A stretch of DNA of 64,000 nucleotides from contig JAZRZA010000072.1 of assembly GCA_045601045.1 (NCBI GenBank), positions 1 through 64,000 on the forward strand. The letters are read 5' to 3'. Source of the stretch: UBA1181 sp045601045. Lineage in GTDB: Bacteria; Bacteroidota; Bacteroidia; Bacteroidales; Paludibacteraceae. The position numbers and the translations under genes were made by a program. Of the stretch, positions 8,301 through 16,098 are shown piece after piece. Numbering within the stretch: position 1 is the first letter of the stretch; each line of letters starts with the position of its first letter. The notes under the pieces are model-generated. The model was given only the letters and a program-made list of their open reading frames with translations. It had not been told where the DNA came from and ran no database searches.

Positions 8301-9701
8301 GAGGAGAATACCCTCTGGGTGCTCCTTCTCAATGACACGCTCCACGAAATATGGGGTGACAGGTAAGAAATATACCTTATCCGCAATTCCCTCGGAAGTT
8401 TGTACCGTGGCGATATTAGGGTTGATCAAGATGGTCTCGATACCCTCCTCCTTCAAAGCCTTCAAGGCTTGTGATCCTGAATAGTCGAACTCTCCAGCCT
8501 CTCCGATCTTCAAGGCGCCTGAACCCAACAAGAGTACCTTCTTCACCTCCGGACGGCTCAATACCTCCACCTCTTCCGCAAGATTCTTGATGGTTGGATC
8601 GCTCATCAAACGTACGAATTCACCGAAGATATACTCCGTATCAGTCGGACCGGAAGATGCCTCTGGGTGGAACTGAGCCGAGAACCAAGGATATTTCTTG
8701 TGGCGAATACCCTCGTTACTGCCGTCGTTCATATTGATGAATTGAGGCTCCCAATCTGCAGGAATGGTGTCGTTGTCAACCGCATATCCATGGTTTTGGC
8801 TTGTGATGAAGCACTTGGTGGTTGGCTTGCCGTTTTGCATCAAGCGGACAGGTTGGTTGTGACCACGGTGTCCATATTTCAATTTCTCCACCTTGGCACC
8901 AGCTGCCAAAGAGAGGATTTGGTTACCCATACAGATACCATAGATAGGCTTCACTTCCTTGCCGCTCTTCTTTTGGTTCTCCATAAAGGTGCTGACGTTC
9001 TTCACCGTTTCCAAACAGAGGTTAGGGTCACCGGGACCGTTACTGATGAAGAGTCCGTCAAATTCCAATTGGTTGAAGTCATAGTTCCAAGGAACTACGG
9101 TGACAGTCACATCATACTTCAACAACTCACGGATGATATTTTGTTTCACACCCATGTCAACGAGACATACGCGCTTCTTTCCGTTTCCATAAGTCTCCAC
9201 CTCTTGGGTACTCACCATCGCCACTTGGTTGACAAGGTTCGGATTCTCAAAAGGAATCTCCTCTCCGCCTTCCATGAGAATCACACCGCTCATACTACCC
9301 TTTTCTCGAAGGATCTTTGTCAATTCACGGGTGTCGATGCCAGAAATACCAACGATGTTCTCCCTCTTTAACCACTCCGCAAGTGAACCCTTGGCGTTCC
9401 AGTGGCTGAATTGTTGGCTATAATCGCTGACTACCAACGCGCGGACATGGATGCGGTCGCTCTCCATGAACGTAGATAGTCCATTTGCCTCGACGCCTTC
9501 TGATGGTACACCATAGTTACCCACCAAAGGGAATGTCATCACCAAAATCTGACCCGCATAAGAGGGGTCTGTCAAACTCTCTGGATAACCCATCATGGCG
9601 GTGTTGAACACAACCTCACCTGCTACGGGTTTATCTGCACCAAAGCTGACGCCGTGGAACTCAGTACCGTCACTGAGTCGTAAAATAGCTTTCTTACTCA
9701 T
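5340..9701 (-). CDS. carAB: Fused glutamine-dependent carbamoyl-phosphate synthase (CarA-CarB in one chain)
   Basis: This single 1453-residue ORF contains both subunits. Residues 1-about 368 are the small subunit: a CarA N-terminal domain, then a class I amidotransferase with GICMGNQ (nucleophile Cys257) and QFHPEASSGP (His345, Glu347). A linker of about 20 residues leads to the synthetase, starting near 388 with KKVLLLGSGALKIGEAGEFD. Two ATP-grasp halves follow, then an allosteric MGS-like domain (KKTVLLSTGGAKDKAAML). The enzyme makes carbamoyl phosphate from glutamine, bicarbonate and 2 ATP for pyrimidines and arginine. Bacterial CarA and CarB are normally separate. Segments such as GWKEIEYEVVRD, RGHNQPV and FITSQNHGYAVD resemble the eukaryotic CAD/CPS1 type. 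It overlaps the end of pyrG by 8 bp and closes the operon. Confidence 0.95.
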   Translation of the reverse strand: MSKKAILRLSDGTEFHGVSFGADKPVAGEVVFNTAMMGYPESLTDPSYAGQILVMTFPLVGNYGVPSEGVEANGLSTFMESDRIHVRALVVSDYSQQFSHWNAKGSLAEWLKRENIVGISGIDTRELTKILREKGSMSGVILMEGGEEIPFENPNLVNQVAMVSTQEVETYGNGKKRVCLVDMGVKQNIIRELLKYDVTVTVVPWNYDFNQLEFDGLFISNGPGDPNLCLETVKNVSTFMENQKKSGKEVKPIYGICMGNQILSLAAGAKVEKLKYGHRGHNQPVRLMQNGKPTTKCFITSQNHGYAVDNDTIPADWEPQFINMNDGSNEGIRHKKYPWFSAQFHPEASSGPTDTEYIFGEFVRLMSDPTIKNLAEEVEVLSRPEVKKVLLLGSGALKIGEAGEFDYSGSQALKALKEEGIETILINPNIATVQTSEGIADKVYFLPVTPYFVERVIEKEHPEGILLSFGGQTALNCGVALYEQGILAKHNVQVLGTPVQAIIDTEDRELFVKKLDEIGVKTIKSQACETIEEARKAAKDLGYPVIIRAAYALGGLGSGFCDNEEELNTIAEKAFSFSPQVLVEKSLKGWKEIEYEVVRDRFDNCITVCNMENFDPLGIHTGESIVIAPSQTLTNSEYHKLRALAIKIIRHIGIVGECNVQYAFDPFSEDYRVIEVNARLSRSSALASKATGYPLAFVAAKLGLGYGLFDLKNSVTKTTSAFFEPALDYVVCKIPRWDLGKFHGVDRELGSSMKSVGEVMAIGRNFEEAIQKGLRMIGQGMHGFVGNKELVIDNLDQALHAPTDKRIFMIEKAFFAGYTVDQIHDLTKIDNWFLDKLLNIYNINSELRAVKSLDDLDAELLNRAKVYGFTDFQVARAIGMEKSMDIEEAILKVRQYRKAKGIVPHVKQIDTLAAEYPAQTNYLYLTYSAVANDIEKDPNPSVIVLGSGAYRIGSSVEFDWCGVQALNTIRKEGYKSIMINYNPETVSTDYDMCDRLYFDELTFERVMDVIEIEGPKGVVVSTGGQIPNNLAMKLDEQNVPILGTQAKYIDNAEDRDKFSAMLDRIGVDQPEWSALTNMEDVNKFIAKVGYPVLVRPSYVLSGAAMNVCSNQDELERFLALAANVSKKHPVVISKFMLNTKEVEMDAVAKDGEILAYAISEHIEYAGVHSGDATIQYPAQKLYIETVKRIKKISAQIAKELHISGPFNIQYLARENEIKVIECNLRASRSFPFVSKVLKNNLIEIATKVMLGLPVEKLHKSCFDFDYVGIKASQFSFNRLQKADPVLGVDMVSTGEVGCLGPDANSALLLAMLSVGQRVPKKTVLLSTGGAKDKAAMLDAAHLLVQNGYEIYATNGTSRYLSENGVPNTLVYWPSDADKQPQALDLMHEHKIDMVVNIPKDLTVHELTNGYKIRRSAVDLNIPLITNPRLATAFIRAFCSMKVEDLPIKPWNEY

Positions 9702-11286
9702 CTATGATCGTTTTAACAAAATTCATAAATAGTGGATGTGGTTTCAAGACGGAACTTGAATATTCAGGGTGGAATTGGGTTCCGATGAACCATTTCAATC
9801 CTGGAATCTCAACGATTTCCACCAAGTTGCTCTTAGGATTGCGTCCTACGCACATCATGCCGTTCTTCTCGAATTCATCCAAATATTTGTTGTTGAATTC
9901 GTAACGGTGACGGTGACGTTCTTGGATAGTAGCCTCATTGTAGATGGCGCGTACTCTAGATCCAGGGAGCAAATCACAGTCGTAGGCGCCCAAACGCATG
10001 GTACCACCCATCTCTGTAATCGTCTTTTGCTCCTCCATGATGTCGATGACATTATGTGGTGTGTCATTGTCCATCTCGCTACTGTTTGCATCCGTGTAGC
10101 CTAATACATCCCTTGCGAATTCGATGACCATCATCTGCATACCTAAACAGATACCAAAGGTTGGAATATTGTTTTCACGGCAATATTTTACCGCTTCGAT
10201 CTTTCCTTCGATACCTCTTTTGCCAAATCCTGGACAGATGACCACACCATCGATATTCTTCCAAGTTTCTGCGGTGAAAGGGTGCTCGCTATTGATAAAT
10301 TGAAGCTCCACTTTCACGCCGTTATAAATTCCCGCTAAGATAATACTTTCTCGGATACTTTTATATGCATCTTGCAAATCATATTTGCCTACGAGGCCAA
10401 TTTTAACAATTTTGGTCGCATTTCGACGCATTTCGAGGAATTTATGCCATCTTTCCATCTTTGGCGTCTCTCCTACTGGAATACCGAACTTCCTCAAAAT
10501 AGCGGCGTCCAAACCTTGTTGCTGCATGCTGACAGGCACCTCATAGATGCTCGGCATATCCTCGCTTTGAACGACGCACTCCAAATCCACATTACAGAAC
10601 GACGCGACCTTTTGGCGTACACTGTCTGAAAGGTGTTTCTCGGTACGAAGGATCAAGACATCGGGTTGGATACCCATTCCTTGCATCTCTTTAACGGAAT
10701 GTTGGGTAGGCTTGGTCTTCAATTCGTCGGCAGCCTTCAAATAAGGAACGTAGGTCAAATGTACGCAAGCGGCGCGTTTGCCCAATTCCCAACGAAGTTG
10801 ACGGATGGCCTCCATGAAAGGAGCGGATTCGATATCACCGATGGTTCCGCCCACCTCCGTGATGACGAAATCTGGCAATGTACCCGCCTCTTCCTCGTTC
10901 TTGCGTAACATACGACGCTTAATCTCGTCGGTGATATGGGGCACCACTTGTATGGTCTTACCCAAATAGTCACCGCGACGTTCCCTATCGATAACGGTTT
11001 TGTAGATACGGCCTGTTGTGATGGAGTTGTCGCGAGTGGTATGAATACCTGTAAATCGCTCGTAGTGTCCAAGGTCCAAATCGGTCTCCATTCCGTCCAC
11101 TGTCACATAGCACTCGCCGTGTTCGTATGGATTCAATGTACCTGGGTCAATATTGATGTATGGATCAAACTTTTGAATAGTGATGCTATAACCTCTGTCT
11201 TGTAGCAACTTACCGATGGATGAGGAAATAATTCCCTTACCCAAGGATGAAACCACACCTCCTGTCACAAAAATGTACCGTGTCAT
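9694..11286 (-). CDS. pyrG: CTP synthase
   Basis: PyrG converts UTP to CTP with ATP and glutamine. The 530-residue chain has the N-terminal synthase domain: FVTGGVVSSLGKGIISSSIG P-loop region at residues 6-25, GTLNPYEHGECYVTVDG and the TEVGGTIGDIES segment. The C-terminal class I amidotransferase domain shows FGICLGMQ with Cys380 as nucleophile and QFHPEYSS near the end. The length is close to the usual 535-545. It follows glmS by 23 nt and overlaps carAB by 8 bp, placing it inside the four-amidotransferase operon, where it sits next to the pyrimidine enzyme CarAB. Confidence 0.96.
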   Translation of the reverse strand: MTRYIFVTGGVVSSLGKGIISSSIGKLLQDRGYSITIQKFDPYINIDPGTLNPYEHGECYVTVDGMETDLDLGHYERFTGIHTTRDNSITTGRIYKTVIDRERRGDYLGKTIQVVPHITDEIKRRMLRKNEEEAGTLPDFVITEVGGTIGDIESAPFMEAIRQLRWELGKRAACVHLTYVPYLKAADELKTKPTQHSVKEMQGMGIQPDVLILRTEKHLSDSVRQKVASFCNVDLECVVQSEDMPSIYEVPVSMQQQGLDAAILRKFGIPVGETPKMERWHKFLEMRRNATKIVKIGLVGKYDLQDAYKSIRESIILAGIYNGVKVELQFINSEHPFTAETWKNIDGVVICPGFGKRGIEGKIEAVKYCRENNIPTFGICLGMQMMVIEFARDVLGYTDANSSEMDNDTPHNVIDIMEEQKTITEMGGTMRLGAYDCDLLPGSRVRAIYNEATIQERHRHRYEFNNKYLDEFEKNGMMCVGRNPKSNLVEIVEIPGLKWFIGTQFHPEYSSSVLKPHPLFMNFVKTIIDE

Positions 11287-11309
11287 ATCCTATCTGTTTT
11301 ATATGTCTA

Positions 11310-13193
11310 TTATTCTACTGTCACAGACTTAGCCAAGTTTCTTGGCTGATCGACATCCAACCCCTTCGCCACAGCCACATGATAACTCAAAAGCTGCAAA
11401 GGAATCACGCTTAATAGCGGCGCAAGACATGCCAATGTAGGTGGAACCTCAATGGAATCGTCCACCATCTTGCTGACTTGCTCGTCACCCTCTGTCACGA
11501 CCGCGATGATGTGTCCTTTGCGGGAAATCACCTCTTGCATGTTGCTGATGATCTTCGCATACAACTGATGGTGGGTGGCGATGAACACCACCGGCATTTC
11601 GCTATCCACCAACGCAATCGGACCGTGTTTCATCTCAGCGGCAGGATAACCCTCCGCATGGATGTAGGAAATCTCCTTCAATTTCAACGCTCCCTCCAAC
11701 GCCACAGGGAAATTATATCCTCTTCCTAAATAGAGGAAGTTGTGGGCGAAAGTGAATCGACTGGCGATCTTCTGTATTTTGTCGTTTTGTTTTAATATTG
11801 TTTCGATTTTATCAGGAATACGCAATAATTCGTCAAGTGTCTCTTCGTACTCCTCTTGGGAAACCGTTCCCTTGGCCATACCTAAAGCCAATGACAACAT
11901 GGTCAATACTGTCACTTGTCCGGTGAAGGCTTTGGTACTAGCCACACCGATCTCTGGTCCGACGTGGATATAAACGCCAGTACCTGTGTTGCGGGCGATG
12001 CTACTACCCACCGCATTCACAATACCAAAGACGAGCGCGCCTTGCTCTCTCGCCAACTCAATGGCTGCCAATGTATCTGCGGTCTCACCGCTCTGGCTGA
12101 TGGCGATGATGACGTCATCATGTTCAATGACTGGCTCGCTGTAACGGAATTCGCTGGCGTATGCCACCTCCACAGGGATACGGCAGAAATGTTCTATCAA
12201 TTGCTTTCCGATCAAACCCGCATGCCAAGAGGTTCCGCAGCTCACAATCACGATGCGACGGGCACGAAGTAATTCACGACGGTGCTCTGTCACGGCGTTT
12301 AGTACGACGGATAGTCTGCCATCCTCGCTATATGGTTTGCTGATCACTCTACCACGCATACAGTCGCGTAGTACCGCTGGTTGGTCGAAAATCTCCTTCA
12401 ACATAAAGTGAGGGAATCCTCCTTTGTCCAACATGGAAAGGTCCAAATCGACCTCTTTCACCTCCATATCGGCCTGTTCACCGGATAATTTCCTTACAAT
12501 CAAATCCTTTCCTCTTTCACATACAACCATCTCCTCGTCGTTCAAATAGACCATTTGTTTGGTGTATAGTGCGATTGGACTTGCGTCGCTGGCGATAAAG
12601 AATTCACTGTTGTCAGGCACCACACCAATCACCATGGGACTACTCTTTCTGGCAGCTACCAATTGGTCGGGTTGACGACGGTCAATGACACAAATCGCAT
12701 AGGCGCCGATCACTTTTGAAAGGGCGGTACGAACACTGGTGGCCAAATCATCGTTACCCATATTCATGGTATATTCGATCAATTGCACCAATACTTCCGT
12801 ATCGGTTTGGCTCTTGAATGTGAATCCTTTCGCCTCCAATTGGTTACGGAGTGCCACATAATTCTCGATGATTCCGTTGTGGACCAATGTGAGGTTACCA
12901 CTTTGGGAAATATGGGGATGGGCGTTCTCTTCGCTTGGTACGCCATGTGTTGCCCAACGGGTATGCGCGATGCCCAATGTGCCTGACACATCTTGTTTGT
13001 CGGCGATTGACTCCAAATCAGCAACCTTTCCTTTTGCTTTGTATATGGAAAGACGCAACGGATTTCCACTTTGATCCTCGTTGATCAATGCACAACCCGC
13101 ACTATCATATCCACGATATTCCAACTTGTGCAAACCATCCATCAAGATGGGATAAGCTTGTCTAGTTCCTATGTATCCTACAATTCCACACAT
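11310..13193 (-). CDS. glmS: Glutamine--fructose-6-phosphate aminotransferase (isomerizing)
   Basis: GlmS makes glucosamine-6-phosphate from fructose-6-phosphate and glutamine, the entry to UDP-GlcNAc, peptidoglycan and LPS. The 627-residue protein begins MCGIVGYIGTRQAYPILMDG, with Cys2 exposed as the Ntn nucleophile after Met removal, and carries LEYRGYDSAG and AHTRWATHG. Two SIS domains follow (VSCGTSWHAG, ISQSGETADT, VASTKAFTGQ), and the chain ends DQPRNLAKSVTVE as in the family. It is slightly longer than E. coli GlmS (609). It lies 37 nt downstream of the purF-like gene and 23 nt before pyrG. Confidence 0.97.
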   Translation of the reverse strand: MCGIVGYIGTRQAYPILMDGLHKLEYRGYDSAGCALINEDQSGNPLRLSIYKAKGKVADLESIADKQDVSGTLGIAHTRWATHGVPSEENAHPHISQSGNLTLVHNGIIENYVALRNQLEAKGFTFKSQTDTEVLVQLIEYTMNMGNDDLATSVRTALSKVIGAYAICVIDRRQPDQLVAARKSSPMVIGVVPDNSEFFIASDASPIALYTKQMVYLNDEEMVVCERGKDLIVRKLSGEQADMEVKEVDLDLSMLDKGGFPHFMLKEIFDQPAVLRDCMRGRVISKPYSEDGRLSVVLNAVTEHRRELLRARRIVIVSCGTSWHAGLIGKQLIEHFCRIPVEVAYASEFRYSEPVIEHDDVIIAISQSGETADTLAAIELAREQGALVFGIVNAVGSSIARNTGTGVYIHVGPEIGVASTKAFTGQVTVLTMLSLALGMAKGTVSQEEYEETLDELLRIPDKIETILKQNDKIQKIASRFTFAHNFLYLGRGYNFPVALEGALKLKEISYIHAEGYPAAEMKHGPIALVDSEMPVVFIATHHQLYAKIISNMQEVISRKGHIIAVVTEGDEQVSKMVDDSIEVPPTLACLAPLLSVIPLQLLSYHVAVAKGLDVDQPRNLAKSVTVE

Positions 13194-13230
13194 ATTTTTA
13201 CTCCTCTTTTATTAGTTTAAATTCAATTGT

Positions 13231-15030
13231 TTATTGATTGTTTTTCCATGTCGTGTACCAATCGACATAAGACTTGTACAATAGCCTCAATCCTCCTGGG
13301 GTTGGATAGTGGCCTGTGAAATACCAGTCACCACGGTGATTCGGAATCGCTTTATGCAATCCCTCAATGCTTTGGTATACCAATTCAACTGGTGTAGTAA
13401 GACCCTCTGGACGCAATATCTCCACCATGGCTTGATTCAATTCCTCCACGGTGAAATCGTCATATATTTTACGCAAGATGTTCTCCTTCGGCATCTCTGT
13501 GATATCTTTGGCCAAGATGGCTTCACATTTTTCGTACAAATCGGCCAGAAGCGCACTGTTACCTCTGTCGACAATCAACTTAATGGCGGCTTTATAGGCG
13601 ATGAAATCCCCGATTCTGCTCATGTCGATGCCATAGAAGTCTGGGTAGCGGATTTGAGGTGCGGAACTTACAATGACAATCTTCTTGGGATGTAGACGGT
13701 CCAAGATTTTTATGATGCTCTCGTGCAAGGTGGTTCCTCGCACGATACTATCGTCTATAACCACCAAGTTGTCCACACCTGGCGTTACGCTACCGTATGT
13801 AATATCATAGACGTGCGCCGCCAAATCGTTACGTGTCTTACCCTCAGTGATGAAGGTACGAAGTTTTATGTCCTTAGAGACAATTCGCTCCGCTCTGACA
13901 TTTGGATATTTCTCCCGCAAACCCTCCACCATGCCATAATAGGCAACCTCGGCGGTATTAGGAATGTAAGAGAATACACTGTGTTCGATATCGTTATCTA
14001 TCGCTTTCATGATGGAATCGTTCAATTGACGACCCAACATCTTTCTCTCTTTGTAGATATCCACATCGTTTCCACGGCTGAAATAGATACGCTCGAAAGA
14101 GCATGGCGCAATATTAGCCGCTGGAGCGATTTGGCTCAGGCTCATTTGGCCCGCATAGTTGACAACCAAGGCTTCTCCTGGGTTCAACTCCTTCACGTCC
14201 TCCACGTTGAGGTCGAAGGTGGTTTGTAAAACGGGACGCTCGCTGGCTACCGCCACGATTTCATCGTCTGCATAGTAGAATGCGGGACGGATACCCCAAG
14301 GATCACGCATTGTGAACATTTCGCCACTTCCCGTTAGACCACAGATGACATATCCGCCGTCAAAATGAGGAAGCGTGGAGGATAGAACATTTCGTACATC
14401 CACATGGGTGTCGATGTAATCGGTGATCTCCATGCCCGCTAATGACAAATCCTTCGCCTCTCGGTAGCGCTTCTCCACCTCACGGTCGAGACGGTGTCCC
14501 ATGAACTCCAACATAATGTAGGAGTCGCTGTAGATGCGTGGATATTGGCCTTGAGCGGTCAAGCGGTCGAAGATGCTATCGACGTTGGTCATATTGAAGT
14601 TACCGCACAAACAGAGGTTCTTCGCCTTCCAGTTGTTTCTTCTCAAAAATGGATGAACATACTTCAAACCACCCTTACCAGTCGTACTATAACGAAGATG
14701 GCCCATCAGCAACTCGCCTTGGAAAGGTGGTGTGCCAGATGGGTCATCCTCGTTTGGTGTTGTCAGTTGGTGGCCGACAGAGGCAAAGACTTTGGTAATA
14801 GCGTCCTTGCCTTCTGCTTTCTCCCTGAACATATATTCGTGTCCGGGATGTGGTTGGAGTTTCACGCAAGCGATACCGGCGCCTTCCTGACCGCGGTTAT
14901 GCTGCTTTTCCATCATGAGATAGAGCTTTCCGAGTCCGTAACTTGCTGACCCGTATTTTTGCTGGTAGTAAGACAACGGTTTAAGAAGTCTTATCATCGC
15001 AATTCCACATTCGTGCTTTAACTGCTCCAT
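13231..15030 (-). CDS. purF: Amidophosphoribosyltransferase (PurF-like, long Bacteroidota form)
   Basis: The 599-residue protein combines an N-terminal class II (Ntn) glutaminase domain and a C-terminal phosphoribosyltransferase domain. The glutaminase starts MEQLKHECGIAMIRLL, so the likely nucleophile is Cys8 behind a 7-residue leader that would need removal. QHNRGQEGAG and GHLRYST are family motifs. The PRPP loop is VVIDDSIVRGTT. PurF makes 5-phosphoribosylamine, the first purine step. Classical PurF is about 500 residues; the longer form with this N-terminus is typical of Bacteroidales, and whether it is the sole PurF of the cell cannot be told here. It is first in the amidotransferase operon, behind a strong promoter at 15074-15105. 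Confidence 0.88.
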   Translation of the reverse strand: MEQLKHECGIAMIRLLKPLSYYQQKYGSASYGLGKLYLMMEKQHNRGQEGAGIACVKLQPHPGHEYMFREKAEGKDAITKVFASVGHQLTTPNEDDPSGTPPFQGELLMGHLRYSTTGKGGLKYVHPFLRRNNWKAKNLCLCGNFNMTNVDSIFDRLTAQGQYPRIYSDSYIMLEFMGHRLDREVEKRYREAKDLSLAGMEITDYIDTHVDVRNVLSSTLPHFDGGYVICGLTGSGEMFTMRDPWGIRPAFYYADDEIVAVASERPVLQTTFDLNVEDVKELNPGEALVVNYAGQMSLSQIAPAANIAPCSFERIYFSRGNDVDIYKERKMLGRQLNDSIMKAIDNDIEHSVFSYIPNTAEVAYYGMVEGLREKYPNVRAERIVSKDIKLRTFITEGKTRNDLAAHVYDITYGSVTPGVDNLVVIDDSIVRGTTLHESIIKILDRLHPKKIVIVSSAPQIRYPDFYGIDMSRIGDFIAYKAAIKLIVDRGNSALLADLYEKCEAILAKDITEMPKENILRKIYDDFTVEELNQAMVEILRPEGLTTPVELVYQSIEGLHKAIPNHRGDWYFTGHYPTPGGLRLLYKSYVDWYTTWKNNQ

Positions 15031-15073
15031 ATTATCGCATTTGAGTTTTTGACAATATTCACTTATTTGTCTG

Positions 15074-15105
15074 CAAAAATAATCATTTTGTCAGATTTGA
15101 CCAAA
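15074..15105 (-). promoter_or_regulatory. Promoter of the purF-glmS-pyrG-carAB operon
   Basis: On the minus strand TTTG is followed after 20 nt by TATTTTTG, a perfect TAnnTTTG. It is about 44 nt upstream of the purF ATG and points into the operon. No attenuator or riboswitch fold is evident in the short leader. Confidence 0.65.
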
Positions 15106-15144
15106 GAATGTGGCGATTTTGTTAGTAAAAAATTGGGATATTGT

Positions 15145-16098
15145 TCACTCGGCAATTTGTTTCAGGAAGTTTCTTATCCACAAAACGTCAATCCCCTCAT
15201 TTTCTTTGTCTTCCATCCATTCCTCATTTGTCAGCAGTTGTCGAACCGCATTATGAACCTCATCATATTGATGATACGACTCTTTGATTCGCCCTTTATG
15301 CGCCACCAACCACTCCTCTATCGCCTTTTCACCTTGTGGTAATTTTATATAATGGTTAAAAGCGTCTCGCATTTCACTGTTAACACATCCTTTTAGAATA
15401 TAGACATAACCTTTTCCCACATTGCAATGCTCCGATTGGCAGTAAGCCTCTATAGCATGGAGAATATCATTCATCAAAGAATCCACCACCTCCTGTGGAT
15501 GTTGCTCCATCTCTTGGGTCATTTCGGACATTCGTCTGCCGTCTATCTCGAAATCCTCGAATATCGGACTGTAGATGTCTTTTTTCATAGAACCGTCGTA
15601 GGACGGAAGAATGACACAAATTTCGGAATGGGCGGCCATAGCCTTTCTGAGAAAGTGCCTTTCGATATATTTCGTGGAACTATTTCTTTTCACATCGCTG
15701 TTTGGGAGTATCCGATTGATATTGTTGAAGTTTTCATTTCCATAAACGTGATTGTCGTGGTATAATTTGCATTTCACGCTTGGATGGAAAAAATTAGGTA
15801 TGCGACTGCAAAACAAGGGTACATCGTAACCCTCTTTGTTTATGTCAAATACGATGTACTTTCCATCTGAATAACCTTCTTGGATGATGGAGTCCATCAG
15901 CATAATGCTGAAATCTCTTATGGTACGATATTTATAATCCATCTCTTGATTCCAAGACATGGTGTCGATTTTGAGTCTCAGATCACGTTGCGTGTTGATG
16001 GCGCCTTGGTTCCAAATGATGAATCCCGCTGTTAACGCAAAAAGCAATGCTATCATTGCCACCAAACACTGTTTTTTATTAATCTCCTGGATTTTCAT
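15145..16098 (-). CDS. Unknown membrane-anchored protein downstream of DUF2157 gene
   Basis: I do not recognise this 317-residue protein. It has a single N-terminal hydrophobic helix (about 12-29, LVAMIALLFALTAGFIIW) and then a soluble, charged domain, so it is probably an inner-membrane-anchored protein with a large exposed domain. No catalytic motif is visible. Its ATG overlaps the stop of the DUF2157 membrane protein by 4 bp (ATGA), so the two are almost certainly translated together and likely work together. In other bacteria DUF2157 genes often precede a GDYXXLXY or DUF4401 protein in the same arrangement; this sequence may be a divergent counterpart. Confidence 0.6.
   Translation of the reverse strand: MKIQEINKKQCLVAMIALLFALTAGFIIWNQGAINTQRDLRLKIDTMSWNQEMDYKYRTIRDFSIMLMDSIIQEGYSDGKYIVFDINKEGYDVPLFCSRIPNFFHPSVKCKLYHDNHVYGNENFNNINRILPNSDVKRNSSTKYIERHFLRKAMAAHSEICVILPSYDGSMKKDIYSPIFEDFEIDGRRMSEMTQEMEQHPQEVVDSLMNDILHAIEAYCQSEHCNVGKGYVYILKGCVNSEMRDAFNHYIKLPQGEKAIEEWLVAHKGRIKESYHQYDEVHNAVRQLLTNEEWMEDKENEGIDVLWIRNFLKQIAE

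Noticed and set aside
15174..15182. Perfect DnaA-box-like TTATCCACA
   Set aside because: Single site inside a coding region, and the other one at 53331-53339 is far away and also single; no origin cluster.
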